A DNA stretch of 64,000 nt from Lithodes maja. Taxonomy: Eukaryota; Arthropoda; Malacostraca; Decapoda; Lithodidae. Below are positions 1 through 9,756 of the stretch, piece by piece; position 1 is the first letter of the stretch; each line of letters opens with the position of its first letter. The stretch is from the NCBI GenBank assembly GCA_037953745.1, contig JBAKBP010007931.1, positions 31,398 to 95,397 of the forward strand, read 5' to 3'. The position numbers were made by a program, and so were the translations under genes. The notes beneath the pieces are model-generated. The model ran no database searches. It was not told where the DNA came from and was given only the letters and a program-made list of their open reading frames with translations.

Positions 1-235
1 AGATTGATGGAAACAAAACGATGTTAAGACCAAAACAGTTCTTAGGAAAATATATATATAATTATAAGATAACAAAAGAACATACAGATGCAAGTGATTA
101 ATATAAATATAAACAGTTGGAGAAAACCTGCAAGAGACTTATCTATAGAAACAAATACCAAACAAGACAAATTATTTATGAAATACAGATGAAAATAAGT
201 AAATATAATTTGACCTGTTCCTTTCTTATTCAATC
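1..235. other. Unassigned AT-rich DNA
   Basis: AT-rich sequence before the first minisatellite. Short open frames occur on both strands but none has recognisable motifs. I see no gene or repeat that I can name. Confidence 0.5.
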
Positions 236-435
236 TTCACTCATATACTCTCCCCTGCCCTTCACTCATATACTCTCCCCTGCCCTTCACTCATATACTC
301 TCCCCTGCCCTTCACTCATATACTCTCCCCTGCCCTTCACTCATATACTCTCCCCTGCCCTTCACTCATATACTCTCCCCTGCCCTTCACTCATATACTC
401 TCCCCTGCCCTTCACTCATATACTCTCCCCTGCCC
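236..435. repeat. 25-bp minisatellite, 8 copies
   Basis: Eight head-to-tail copies of a 25-bp unit (TTCACTCATATACTC followed by TCCCCTGCCC), essentially identical to one another. The array stops abruptly where LINE reverse-transcriptase sequence begins. The same unit in the same orientation reappears at 1572-1743, so this is probably one array split by a LINE insertion. Open frames through it are artefacts of a period that is not a multiple of three. Confidence 0.97.
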
Positions 436-1338
436 TTGGTACTAGGACCAATTCTCTTTCTAATTTACATCAACGACATAGATGAGGGTCTCACCTGTAC
501 AATCTCAAAATTTGCTGACGATACAAAAATTGCAAATAGCGTACTCTCAAAAGAACAAGTTAACGATATGCAACACAATCTAGATAAATTGTCATGTTGG
601 GCCCAAATTTGGCAAATGAGTTTCAATGCGGATAAATGTAAAGTACTACATATCGGATACCTAAATGAGAAAGCAAACTATTCGATGAATGGCACTCAGC
701 TTAAGAATGTAAACAGAGAAACCGATCTGGGAGTAACAATATCGAGTAACCTAAAACCGAGTCAACAATGTTCAGAAGTTGTTAAGAAGGCAAACAAAAT
801 AATTGGCTTTATAGGCAGGTCATTTGAGCATAAATCCAAAGAAGTTATCCTAACCCTTTACAATTCCTTAGTCCGCCCTCTTCTGGAATACTGCGTTCAA
901 TCCTGGTGCCCTTATTACCAAAAAGATATAAACAAGCTAGAACGAGTTCAACGTAGAGTTACCAAAATGATACCTAGCCTAAAGAACAAACCATACGAAG
1001 AGCGTCTTAGAGAATTAAATCTATTTCCTTTAACCCAGCGCAGATTAAGAGGCGACTTAATTCAAGTGTTCAAAATCATCAAAGGCATCGACAATATGAA
1101 CTGTAGTAAGTACTTCACTATCGACCAATCTAATTACACGCGGGGAAACGGTTGCAAAATTATTGGTAAATCTTTTAACTCGCACGAATCTAAGAATTTC
1201 TTCTTCAATCGAGTTGTCAACTTGTGGAATGGACTTCCCCGAAACGTTATAGACTGCATCACCGTTGATTCATTTAAACTCCGCCTAGACAAATATCTCG
1301 CATCAAACCCGCGACTGACTGCGTTTGTAAATGAATAA
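436..1338 (+). pseudogene. CR1-like reverse transcriptase, C-terminal part
   Basis: An open frame of about 300 codons, the C-terminal third of a LINE ORF2 protein. It opens at GPILFLIYINDI, just after the usual GVPQGS motif. FADDTKIA follows with the catalytic FADD (RT motif C), then the thumb and the C-terminal region with LVRPLLEYCVQSWCPYY and NLWNGLPRNVI, typical of CR1-like proteins. There is no ATG at the start; the frame is open because the insertion was truncated there. It lacks the endonuclease and the first RT motifs, so it cannot retrotranspose. The absence of stops suggests a fairly recent insertion. Confidence 0.87.
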
Positions 1339-1571
1339 CTTTATTTTATCCCCCCCTCAGTTACTAACCCATCTGTCCCCTACTAACTTCCTAATCCTGC
1401 CACGGACATTAGTTCCAGGGCAGTAATTCCCTTTCCAATGTTCCCTTACCCACTCTAAACCACTGTTTGGACACTTGATCCTCAGTGTTTTGGAGGACAA
1501 GCAACCTAGAAGGGTCACTGGATCTGTTGTTGCTTGATTTCCTTTGTACTTTGTACTCCTTTGTACTTTGT
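436..1571 (+). mobile_element. CR1-like LINE, 5'-truncated insertion
   Basis: A plus-strand non-LTR retrotransposon fragment that starts inside RT motif B/C at the minisatellite edge and runs through the RT end, a 3' UTR (about 1339-1550) and a short 3' terminal tandem (two copies of CCTTTGTACTTTGTACT, about 1551-1584 where it meets the array). A 5' truncation with a short tandem at the 3' end is usual for CR1-type LINEs. The same family occurs on the minus strand at 14.3-20.6 kb. The exact 3' junction with the array is blurred because both contain ACTCATATAC-like sequence. Confidence 0.82.
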
Positions 1572-1743
1572 ACTCATATACTCTCCCCTGCCCTTCACTC
1601 ATATACTCTCCCCTGCCCTTCACTCATATACTCTCCCCTGCCCTTCACTCATATACTCTCCCCTGCCCTTCACTCATATACTCTCCCCTGCCCTTCACTC
1701 ATATACTCTCCCCTGCCCTTCACTCATATACTCTCCCCTGCCC
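1572..1743. repeat. 25-bp minisatellite, second array (about 7 copies)
   Basis: One partial (22 bp) and six complete copies of the unit found at 236-435, same orientation and near-perfect identity. It continues the first array on the far side of the LINE. Confidence 0.97.
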
Positions 1744-1825
1744 TTTTGCCATATTTGTGTTATACTTTCTATATTACAATGTTGTTTATTTTCTCACACA
1801 TTTTCATCCCTAATCCTCTTCTCCA

Positions 1826-3136
1826 TACGGTATCGGTATCAGAGCAATCCGCTGTCAAACCAGAGATGGACGCGAGCATATTATTGCCTGCGCCAGCCGA
1901 AACCTTAATCCTGCTGAGATTAACTATCCTGTCACCAAACGAGTGTCTAGGGATCATTTGGGCCCTCCTGTATTTCAAGGCCTACCTTGCTGGCGTTAAA
2001 GTCACAATAATTACCGATCACCACGCCCTCCAATGGCTCCGGAAGTCAGATACTAAGAACGCATTAACTGTCAGGTGGTGCGAATCCCTTGAAGAGTTCA
2101 ACTTCGAGATAGCTTATCGGCCTGGTAAACTTCACAAAAACGCTGACGCTCTCTCTAGACTTCCCCTGCCCCCCACCACGCCTGGCCCACCACCCCCCTT
2201 CCCATAACGAAACCTATCCTGTCCTAGCCATTCACCATCAAAATTCCATCGATCAAGAACAACAACTCCTTTTGCAACAATATCAACAACAACAGAAGCC
2301 CGCCTGGACAACCAGACAGCTTTTCTCCCAGCTTCAGCGAAAAGGAGACAACTTATATACCCCTGACAGGAAAATTGTCCTTAGCCCCCAGACCGCCCTC
2401 CCTACCATGCAATCCCTGCACGCTCATAATGGCATTCATTTAGCTCAACGTAAATTAACAACCACCATTCAACAAGTCTACTGGACCCCCTCCCCTTATA
2501 TCACAGCAAAAAAGGTCACAGAATTTGTTCTTTAGGTAAAGACCGTACTCGCATCCCAGGCCCTTCCGGCAAACTTGTTGCCTCCAAACCTTGGCAAGTA
2601 CTTGCCGTAGATGTGATGGGTCCTCTTGAAGGTGTCAAAGGGTTCAAGTATATCATCACTTTCGTAGACACATGCTCTAAATATGTAATTGCCTGCCTCG
2701 CTAAGGATCACACTGCTTTCTCAGTAGCTGAACCTATGATACAACATGTTTTTCCCTATTTCGGCCTACCCGAAGCCATTGACTCTGACAACGCCCCCGA
2801 GTTCACAGGACACATTTGGACTCAAATCTCCCAAATGTGTTGGTTTAAAATCAGCCATTCCTCTCCCTACTGGCCCCAAGGTAACTCTATTTGTGAAAGG
2901 AGCCACCGAACCATTGCCAATCAGATTAGCATCCGTCTTCAACAAAATAATGAACACCTCAGACTGGCCTAGCCAAGTGAAAGTAGTGCAATGGGGAATC
3001 AACACTTGTCCTCGCCAAGACAGGGTTTCCCCTCACGAACGTGTTTTTGGCGTGCCCCCTCTCCTACTTCCCTTACGCCATTTGTCTGTCCCGTACGAGC
3101 CCTCCTCCAATTTTGATCAGTCCCTTGTACATTTAA
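1826..3136 (+). pseudogene. Ty3/Gypsy pol fragment: RNase H and integrase
   Basis: A decayed Ty3/Gypsy polyprotein. About 1826-2206 gives the end of RNase H: ASRNLNPAEINYP, then ECLGIIWAL, TDHHALQWL and HKNADALSRL. Integrase follows with an H-x-H style N-terminal zinc region near 2418-2450 and the catalytic core. All three acidic residues are readable: Asp in VDVMGPL (2610-2612), Asp in DSDNAPEF (2787-2789) and Glu in CERSH (2895-2897). The frame shifts near 1935, 2530 and 2970. gag, protease and RT are absent upstream. The frame stops at TTAA 3133-3136 and resumes after the piggyBac insertion at 7104, which shows the two parts were one gene. Confidence 0.88.
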
Positions 3137-3334
3137 CCTTTAAAGATCGGGGCACGACTTAAGTCCGAATCGAGAAAATTGGACTAAATGGCGGGGCCCG
3201 CCTTAAGTCCGTGGGCGTATTCCCGCCCTAATTTAGGTGGAAAGCGAAACCTGGTTGTCAGGCGGTGTACTTAAAGGTCCCACCCACACATCCTCACTGT
3301 GTGACCATGACTCAGTAACCCTCAAGCAGCCGTA

Positions 3335-3667
3335 ATGGAAGGTCAAGATTTGCCTGTGTCCGATTCGGTGGCCGCCACCCCTAGTGCGTCGCGCCACCCT
3401 ACTCATCACGCCCGGCTCACCGCCCAGGAACTAAATATCATGCTGAACTCTTCAGAACTTTCTAATAGGCTGTTGAATAAAACCATGGAAGGTCTGGGTG
3501 AGAGTTTTGATAGTGTGGATTTCTCGGAAGACGAAAATATGCCGATCATAGGCTTTCACCCCAAACATAATTTGCGTGTCACAAATGTTGTGGTTGATGT
3601 TGCACAGACCGTTGAGCAAAATGGAGACGTTCCTGACGAAGAACATACTGTACTGGTGTGGGTGTTG
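3335..3667 (+). pseudogene. piggyBac transposase, probable first exon
   Basis: An ATG-initiated frame of 111 codons ending in a good splice donor (TTG followed by GTAAGT at 3668). The protein is acidic and polar (LTAQELNIMLNSSELSN, SVDFSEDENMP), like the poorly conserved N-terminal region of PGBD-type transposases; it has no catalytic motif. It ends in phase 0, matching the phase of the last exon at 4824. Assignment rests on position inside the TTAA-bounded element and on composition, not on a diagnostic motif. A direct splice to 4824 would give a protein without the first two catalytic aspartates. Confidence 0.55.
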
Positions 3668-4751
3668 GTAAGTACAATTTACATTTTATAATTGCTTGAA
3701 AGTTTGATTGCAAGCATTTTATCACCTTACGAGCGGGTGGTGGAGTATATTTCACTGTGCCGCCCAGCGGGTTTTTTTTTTTACCATAAATGGGGTTGTT
3801 TCCATGCTCTTTTTCATGCATAAACAAGACTCAGAGCGTAATACAAGTATGTATCCCTGAAAGGGCGTAAATTGACCTTTCCAATGACACCCGAACCATC
3901 CTTCTACGATCACTGGTTGTCTTGCAACGATCGGGCAACCGAAGGGCATAATCGCTAAAATACGGTAATTTCTTTATATAATTACGTATGTAGCAGGGAG
4001 TGAGGGTGGATGTAAGTGGAGTACATCTCAGTTGGTCCACGGCGGCCGTGGCGAGCGGTCATGAGAAGATTGTGGTCTACAATATACCTTTATATAATCG
4101 CATGTGACCTTGTAATTACTTGAAAGTTTGATTGCAAGCATTTTATAGCGTATTATTTGCAGGCGTTCGGTACATTTTTCACGATAACCAGGGTGTACGG
4201 TACATTTCTCACGATAATACAAGCAACAATGAAGCTTGGCGAAGATTGTGGTCTACAATATACCTTTTTATAATTGCATGTGACCTTGTAATTGCTTGAA
4301 AGTTTGATTGCAAGCATTTTATAGCGTATTAATTTCAGGCGTTCGGTAAATTTCTTACGGAAATACAAACAACGAAAGATTGAATATTTGTGCTTGGCAT
4401 TATATGATTGTGTGGAACATATGTACCGTATATATTATTTTATCATATATATGATACATATGTAAAATAGTTATATTATCACGACACTCTCTCTCTCTCT
4501 CTCTGTCTCTTCCTCTCTGGGTCTACCTATACATTTATAATTGCATGTGACCTTGAAATTGCTTGAGAGTTTGATTGCAAGCATTTTATAGCGTATTATT
4601 TTCAGGCGTTCGGTAAATTTCTTACCGTAATACAAACAACGAAAGATTGAATATTTGTGCTTGGCATTATATGATTGTGGGGAACATATGTACCGTATAT
4701 ATTTTTTTATCATATATATGATACATATGTAAAATTGTTATATTATCACGA

Positions 4752-4803
<52 letters not shown>

Positions 4804-4823
4804 TCCTCTCCACCTACCACAAG
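3668..4823 (+). repeat. Intronic tandem repeats in the piggyBac element
   Basis: Between the two exons lie three tandem units beginning TATACNTTTATAATNGCATG, at about 4081-4256, 4257-4525 and 4526-4812. The last two are about 95% alike over 270 bp and both end in a (CT)n run (4485-4503 and 4755-4797). A shorter related piece is at 3671-3719. The last (CT)n supplies a polypyrimidine tract before a CACAAG acceptor at 4818-4823. The duplicated block therefore carries most of a 3' splice site. The catalytic middle of the transposase would be expected here and is missing. Confidence 0.75.
3719..4065 (-). mobile_element. piggyBac-type MITE fragment nested in the intron
   Basis: The reverse complement of the MITE family found at 22498-22982 and 62892-63386. 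Shared blocks include ACCTTACGAGCGGGTGGT, the GAAAGGGCGTAAATTGACC block, and CGGTAATTTCTTTATATAATTAC. The TTAA expected at the left edge is not preserved. Confidence 0.75.
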
Positions 4824-5420
4824 TCCGCATTGCTAGATAGCGGGAAGAGGAGATACCTGCAGGACCGTGTCACAGGCAACAGGACTGTAGTTGTTATCTC
4901 CAAACCTGACGCTGTCCTGGAGTATAATGTGAACATGCGGTTGGTGGACAAAAGTGATATGCAGATCACTGCTGTTGACTGCCTGAGGAAGACCTGTAAA
5001 TGGTACAAGAAGGTCGTACTCCATCTTCTTGATGTCACTGTCCTCAACGCATACAACCTGTGGATGACGCACACAGCAAAGAAGACCTCTGTAAGGCTGT
5101 TCTCCAAGAACATCATCGAGGCCATCCTCCGTAAGCACGGAACCACACGTGCGGCACCAGTTCCGAAGGCGATCGTGGATTTGCCCAGCCGCCTTGAGTG
5201 CCGGGACTACCTCTTGACCCACAGGCTTGTGACTGTACCTCCCAACCCTAACCAACTTGCTGCTGGCCGGGTGGCCGGAAAGAAGGTGTGCCACGTCTGC
5301 AGTCACACGACAAGGAGGCCCCGACATAGGAGGGAAGTCGCGTCCAAGTGTAGTCGGTGTGATGTGGGACTCTGTCCTATTCCTTGCTACACCGAGTACC
5401 ACACACTGGAACACTTCTAA
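4824..5420 (+). pseudogene. piggyBac transposase, C-terminal exon
   Basis: An open frame of 198 codons after the acceptor. It matches the C-terminal part of piggyBac/PGBD transposases. TVVVISKPDAVLEYN leads into NMRLVDKSDMQ, which holds the third catalytic Asp region, then RKTCKWYKKVVLHLLDV and NAYNLWMTH. It ends in a Cys/His-rich domain (CHVCSHT, CSRCDVGLC, CYTEYHTLEHF), the C-terminal cross-brace zinc domain of the family. The conserved VD usually reads GVD, so MRLVD is a mild deviation. The first two catalytic Asp residues are not encoded anywhere in the element, so the copy is non-autonomous. Confidence 0.87.
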
Positions 5421-5446
5421 CCTCCTCCCTTCTTGCCAATCATTCA

Positions 5447-5506
5447 TAACTTCATTCAATCATTCATTCATCTATTTCAAAGTACCTCATGAATTCATGT
5501 CATTCA
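5447..5506. repeat. Direct duplication, left copy (60 bp)
   Basis: Begins TAACTTCATTCAATCATTC and includes an (ATTC)n stretch. It is repeated at 5822-5881 with about three mismatches, and the two copies flank a minus-strand LINE fragment. It looks like an unusually long target-site duplication. Confidence 0.8.
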
Positions 5507-5821
5507 TACCTTACCTTTGGATACCTTTGGATGTGTTCGCCGCTCCTCTAGCGGCACCAAGGAGCGCGACGCCCCTCGTTATGGGTGGTGATTTGGTGCA
5601 GTAGACTGTTTGAAGCGACAGCTCGCTCCCTTGCGAGGATGGGCTCGTCTGGCACTTTTTGCAGTTCGACATCTAGGGCTCTCTTGAAGTTGTCTAACGA
5701 GATGTCCCTCATGTCTCTTACTCGCCGTGGGAGTTTGTTGAAGAGACGTGGGCCTCTGTGTGATAACCAGCCCTCTCGCAGAGAGCCCATAGCACCCCTG
5801 TTATTCATCCGGGGGATTTCG
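5507..5821 (-). mobile_element. LINE 3' fragment, minus strand
   Basis: A 315-bp minus-strand insertion. Positions 5548-5808 encode the C-terminal end of a LINE RT protein: REGWLSHRGPRLFNKLPRRV, then DNFKRALDVELQKVPDEP. Its 3' terminus carries a short tandem (two TACCTTTGGA units at 5512-5531), as in CR1/Jockey-like elements. Everything upstream of the last ~85 codons is missing by 5' truncation. It lies between 60-bp direct repeats. Confidence 0.72.
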
Positions 5822-5881
5822 TAACTTCATTCATTCATTCATTCATCTATTTCAAATTACCTCTTGAATTCATGTCATTCA
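5822..5881. repeat. Direct duplication, right copy (60 bp)
   Basis: Right partner of 5447-5506; see there. Confidence 0.8.
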
Positions 5882-6035
5882 ATCATTCATATGGTGGAAT
5901 AGCACACTACCCAAACACAAGTGCATTCATCATCATCAGCAACATCACCCATTACATCCATAAGTTTCGAATCTCATCCATCCATCTGGTTCTTGGTCCA
6001 CCTCATACATCCATGTCATTCATTCATACATACAT

Positions 6036-6189
6036 TCATACACTCGCTATAGGCATTTCTGCCTTTTGTCTACCTCAATCACATTCATACACTCGCTATA
6101 GGCAGTTCTGCCTTTTCCCTACCTCAATCACATACCTGTCTTTTACCTACCTCAATCACATAACTGCTTTTTGCCTACCTCAATCACAT
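6036..6189 (+). repeat. Tandem copies of a LINE family B 3' tail
   Basis: Two units of about 48 bp (CACTCGCTATAGGCA..TTCTGCC ... CCTCAATCACA) followed by two 28-bp units with only the CTACCTCAATCACA part. This is the 3' terminal sequence of LINE family B seen at 24229-24290 and 54055-54110 (there in reverse). No coding sequence accompanies it. Confidence 0.75.
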
Positions 6190-6314
6190 GTGGATAACAC
6201 CTCCTGGGAACACCACAAACAAAAAATGAGTGTCAACACTACCCCATAGGGTGATTTGGAAATGTGTTGAAATAATATTATATATAAAAAAAAAAAAAAA
6301 AATCCTGCAAACCA

Positions 6315-6316
<2 letters not shown>

Positions 6317-6382
<66 letters not shown>

Positions 6383-6706
6383 TACAGAAACTGAACTGAA
6401 GAAAGTGAAAAAGATATAATAATACAGAAATATTACAAGCAAATAAAGAAAAAAGGATTAGAGAAAATAATAATGAGAATTACATATACGGATGAGGAAG
6501 AGAGAAAGGGAGAGAGAGAGAGACAGAGCGCGCGAGAGAGGGAAAGCGAGCGAGCCAGAGAGAGAGAGAGACACAGGAGGAGTGAGAGAGATTAGAGAAA
6601 ATAATAATGAGAATTACATATACGGATGAGGAACAGAGAGAGAGACAGAGCGCGCGAGAGAGGGAAAGCGAGCGAGCCAGAGAGAGAGAGACAGTCAGAC
6701 AGGAGT

Positions 6707-6751
<45 letters not shown>

Positions 6752-6760
6752 CAGAGAATA
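6317..6760. repeat. (GA)n microsatellites and a duplicated GA-rich block
   Basis: A pure (GA)n run covers 6317-6379. From about 6457 a GA-rich block starting GATTAGAGAAAATAATAATG runs to about 6580 and is repeated from about 6590 to 6710, ending in another (GA)n run (6713-6748). The long minus-strand frame through it is a Ser/Leu low-complexity artefact. Confidence 0.85.
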
Positions 6761-7107
6761 CAGAAATAAGGAGAAATAAGAGAAAAATAAGACCGATTAC
6801 CGAAGGAATAGTAGCCGCGCGGGAGGCCGAAGTCAGGTCAAAGCGAATGCATCCGAACGCGCCCGGGAAATAGACCAAAAAGTACCTCCTCTTCCTCACC
6901 TCTTCCCACCCTCCACACTCACTCATAACATCCATAATAGACTTATATGGAGAGACGAGGAGTTGCTCTTTCCAAAAATAATAGTTTTGTTCGCATTGGA
7001 GCCATAGTAACGGCGCTAGGGCGAGTGAAAGTGAGCGAATATTTCGGGATTATGCCCGCCGGGCGGCATGGTGTAAAATACCTTACCACCCGCTAAATAA
7101 GGGTTAA

Positions 7108-7475
7108 AGAACCGTTTCCGCCAATTAGAGTGCCTCCAAGATCTCAAACCTGACGAAATCCCGAAAGTTAGCCCTCACCACGTAGGCGATTTAGTGATGG
7201 TAGCAATCCTACCCGTACCATCTAAACTTAGGTCTCGGTATAAAGAACCGTTTGAAATACTCACCGTCCCTAACTGTTACCAGGTCACCATCAACTATTA
7301 CGGAGAATCACGCACCTACCGTAATAGATATGTACGCCGGTTCCAACCTAATGATGAAAATGTATCCATGCTTGCTGACCCTGACCCAAATAATCCATGC
7401 CTTGCTAATAATAATAAAAACTTAAGTGCAACAAAACCACTCACCCCCCAAACCCCCTCATCGACCTTTCACTAA
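7108..7475 (+). pseudogene. Ty3/Gypsy integrase C-terminal domain (continuation)
   Basis: The reading frame of the Gypsy integrase resumes right after the right TTAA. HHVGDLVMV and KLRSRYKEPFEIL, then NRYVRRFQP, are the GPY/F-type C-terminal domain of Ty3/Gypsy integrases. The frame stops at 7475 and no chromodomain is visible. Confidence 0.82.
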
Positions 7476-9150
7476 CACAATCACCTCTTCCGAAACATCC
7501 ATCCCCTCTCCTTCCTCCTCTTATCTCCTCCCCTAACCTTCATCATCTAAATCACCTCATCTCCGTCACGCACCACCTCCGCCCCCCCCCAACCCTTCAA
7601 ACTAGATCACACCCAGCTCTACCTCACACCCCCACTCATTCTGTTCTTCCGAATCACCCGAAGTTGACATAATTATGTCTCCTCCTTCACCACGTACTCA
7701 ACCCACTTCACCAGCATTCTCTAAAATGTCCACTTCTGTATCAGAACCTAGCTCTCCCAAATTAAACTTGCCTTCAAGAATACCTAAACCATGCCTAACA
7801 TTTTCACTCCCTTCTACTTCCACCGCTAAGTCACCTTCTTCCAAAACTTCAACTGAAACTTCACCTAACACTTCATTCTCTACCACTCACTCCACAAGTA
7901 CACCCCCTCCCCAATTCAAATCAACTCATCACCTCCACTAACTCATCAAAGTACCCCCAGTGTAATCTATAAATCAACCAACTCCAATCTTTCCATTGCT
8001 TCAAAACCACCTCTTTTCCAGCCTCAATGCAGACGATCTGGCAGTCGCGTGACGCAGAAAAATGGTGGACCACGGAAACATTATCCCCAAAAAGGAAAAA
8101 CAAAGCCTCCGCCACCCGTCACCAGCCACACCCACACCCCCTCCGACCACACCTGTCACCCCCGCAAAAACCACACCTGTCTCTACCACCACCGCCAAGC
8201 CGCCTACGCCCACCTCGCACTTACTCTCAGCTGGCTCTCACCTTGTCAACCCATCCGGTCAACCTCATGACCTCACCTCAGCCCCCCACCAGAACTGCAC
8301 TGTCGAAAAGTACCTCAGACCTCCAGCCTCCCACACAACCAGTATGAACCTTGACCCCTCACCATCAACATCTACTGTACTGCTCCCGCCAAGACCTCCA
8401 CCATGAAAATCAATAAGGTGTCCCTTACTCAAGGCCACAACGAGACCACCCTCAAAAGAACCTCCCAACTGGTGTTGCTGGCTCACAAATCAGACATCCC
8501 TCTCAAACTCACCATCTCGTATGACCCTGCTGCCCCTCACAATGTAGCCGCCATCGTCTGGTGCCGTTTCCTCAAAGGCCTCACACCAAATCTGTGTACC
8601 AAAACCCAGAGGGAGTAGGTTATCCAATCTCGAGGCCGAGATTACTTATGGACAACGATGGTGAGATGATGGGGCTGGAAAATGTCATGCCAAACCAGAC
8701 CACAAACCTGTTTCCACCAACCGAAAAACCAACAACATCAAACCAGAGAATTGCGACCATAAGAGACCAGAAGAGGGACCGGTAGCAGTCTGCCCTGAAA
8801 AGCAGTAACCAATTACTACAGTCCCCCGTATCACAGCCCCCCCAGAACGTGCTCCAGATACGCTTATGATACGTGGGTCTAGACGTCCGCCACAGTTTGT
8901 TGGTATCTGCCCCCAGGCACCAGGTGCACAATGGCCGCCTGTACCTGGCCCGGATTTGGACTATGAGGAGGCTAATTTTATGCAAATGCAACATCGACCC
9001 CCGCCATTTCCCTCCAGTTACCCTGGCGGTTACACTCGTCACTACCACAGCTAGACGAGACAAACACTACAATCCAGCAAGACAAGAAGATAACCAGACA
9101 ACTGCATACAAGCCTCCGAATAGGGAGAGGCCTCCAATATTGTAAAAAAA
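7476..9150 (+). other. Pro/Ser/Thr-rich low-complexity region after Gypsy pol
   Basis: C-rich, G-poor sequence with short open frames rich in Pro, Ser and Thr (for example 7675-7941 and 8062-8406). The frame at 8403-8618 (starting MKINKVSLTQGHN) is less repetitive but I do not recognise it. This could be the 3' part of the Gypsy element beyond integrase. I found no LTR pair. Confidence 0.35.
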
Positions 9151-9600
9151 TTATCCTGTATTCACTTTAGCTTTAGGTTATCTAATCTCAATATAAATAA
9201 ATAAAACATGCCATTCCCCATCTAACCATATATGCATTGTATTTTTAAGGCTTTAGACAACCACGCAATCAAATCAGAAACTGTATTTCCCATGCCTCTC
9301 ATGTTCCGGAATCAACCTACTTGTCAATTTCCGTAAAGTTCGTTACTACCTGGCCGAAAAAAAGGCAAAGTTAGGCAAGTCATGGCACTGTGTCCCACGG
9401 GTAACCTGTGGGGTAGTATACGTGAACAACTCGATCCGGATAGCACCATCCGTAGAGATTAGCTAAAATCCTCTTGAATCATGCCCTACAAGCGGCGAGG
9501 GAGTCTGGACGAGAGAGTGTGTGTGTGTAGGCTGTACCGGAAGTGACCCAGCCTAAAAATACCTGTGCAAAGGTATTCTCGGCCCCTCTGGTAAACAGGC
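9151..9600. other. Unassigned DNA
   Basis: No open frame, repeat or motif that I can name. A short (GT)n is at 9521-9530. Confidence 0.4.
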
Positions 9601-9723
9601 CAAGACAGACAATGCGCTCAGTTTGCCCCACGTGTGTCAGATCTCTACAAGGCTACTCACTACTATACTCCAACTCAAACTAAGTGCTTCTTGTTTACTT
9701 ATGTGTTTCATGATTATTGCACA
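9601..9723. repeat. 123-bp direct duplication, left copy
   Basis: Starts CAAGACAGACAATGCGCTC and ends TATTGCACA directly at the poly(T) of the minus-strand LINE. A second copy at 12000-12122 differs at five positions by eye and lies at the other end of the LINE. Confidence 0.9.

Positions 9724-9756
<33 letters not shown>

Larger units (their letters stand above)
3133..7107 (+). mobile_element. piggyBac-like DNA transposon, internally rearranged
   Basis: A segment of about 4 kb bounded by TTAA on both sides (3133-3136 and 7104-7107), the target duplication of piggyBac transposons. The ends are imperfect inverted repeats: TTAACCTTTAAAGATCGGGG on the left, and TTAACCCTTATTTAGCGGG on the right read inward. 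Removing the segment and one TTAA puts the host Gypsy reading frame back in phase. It contains piggyBac transposase exons at 3335-3667 and 4824-5420. It also gathered later insertions: a MITE fragment, a LINE fragment, LINE B tail repeats and (GA)n arrays. Confidence 0.87.

Noticed and set aside
236..435. Regular 25-bp repeats resembling a CRISPR array or a repetitive secreted protein
   Set aside because: There are no spacers; the units are contiguous, so this is a minisatellite. Frames through it are open only by composition.
5548..5808. An independent small gene on the minus strand
   Set aside because: The sequence is the C-terminal end of a LINE RT protein with a LINE-type 3' tandem and flanking duplications.
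6480..6935. 151-codon minus-strand Ser/Leu-rich frame
   Set aside because: Produced by (GA)n and GA-rich duplication; no domain.
7675..8406. A Pro/Ser/Thr-rich host protein
   Set aside because: Frames are short and broken and reflect C-rich composition; no signal peptide, repeat unit or domain could be supported.
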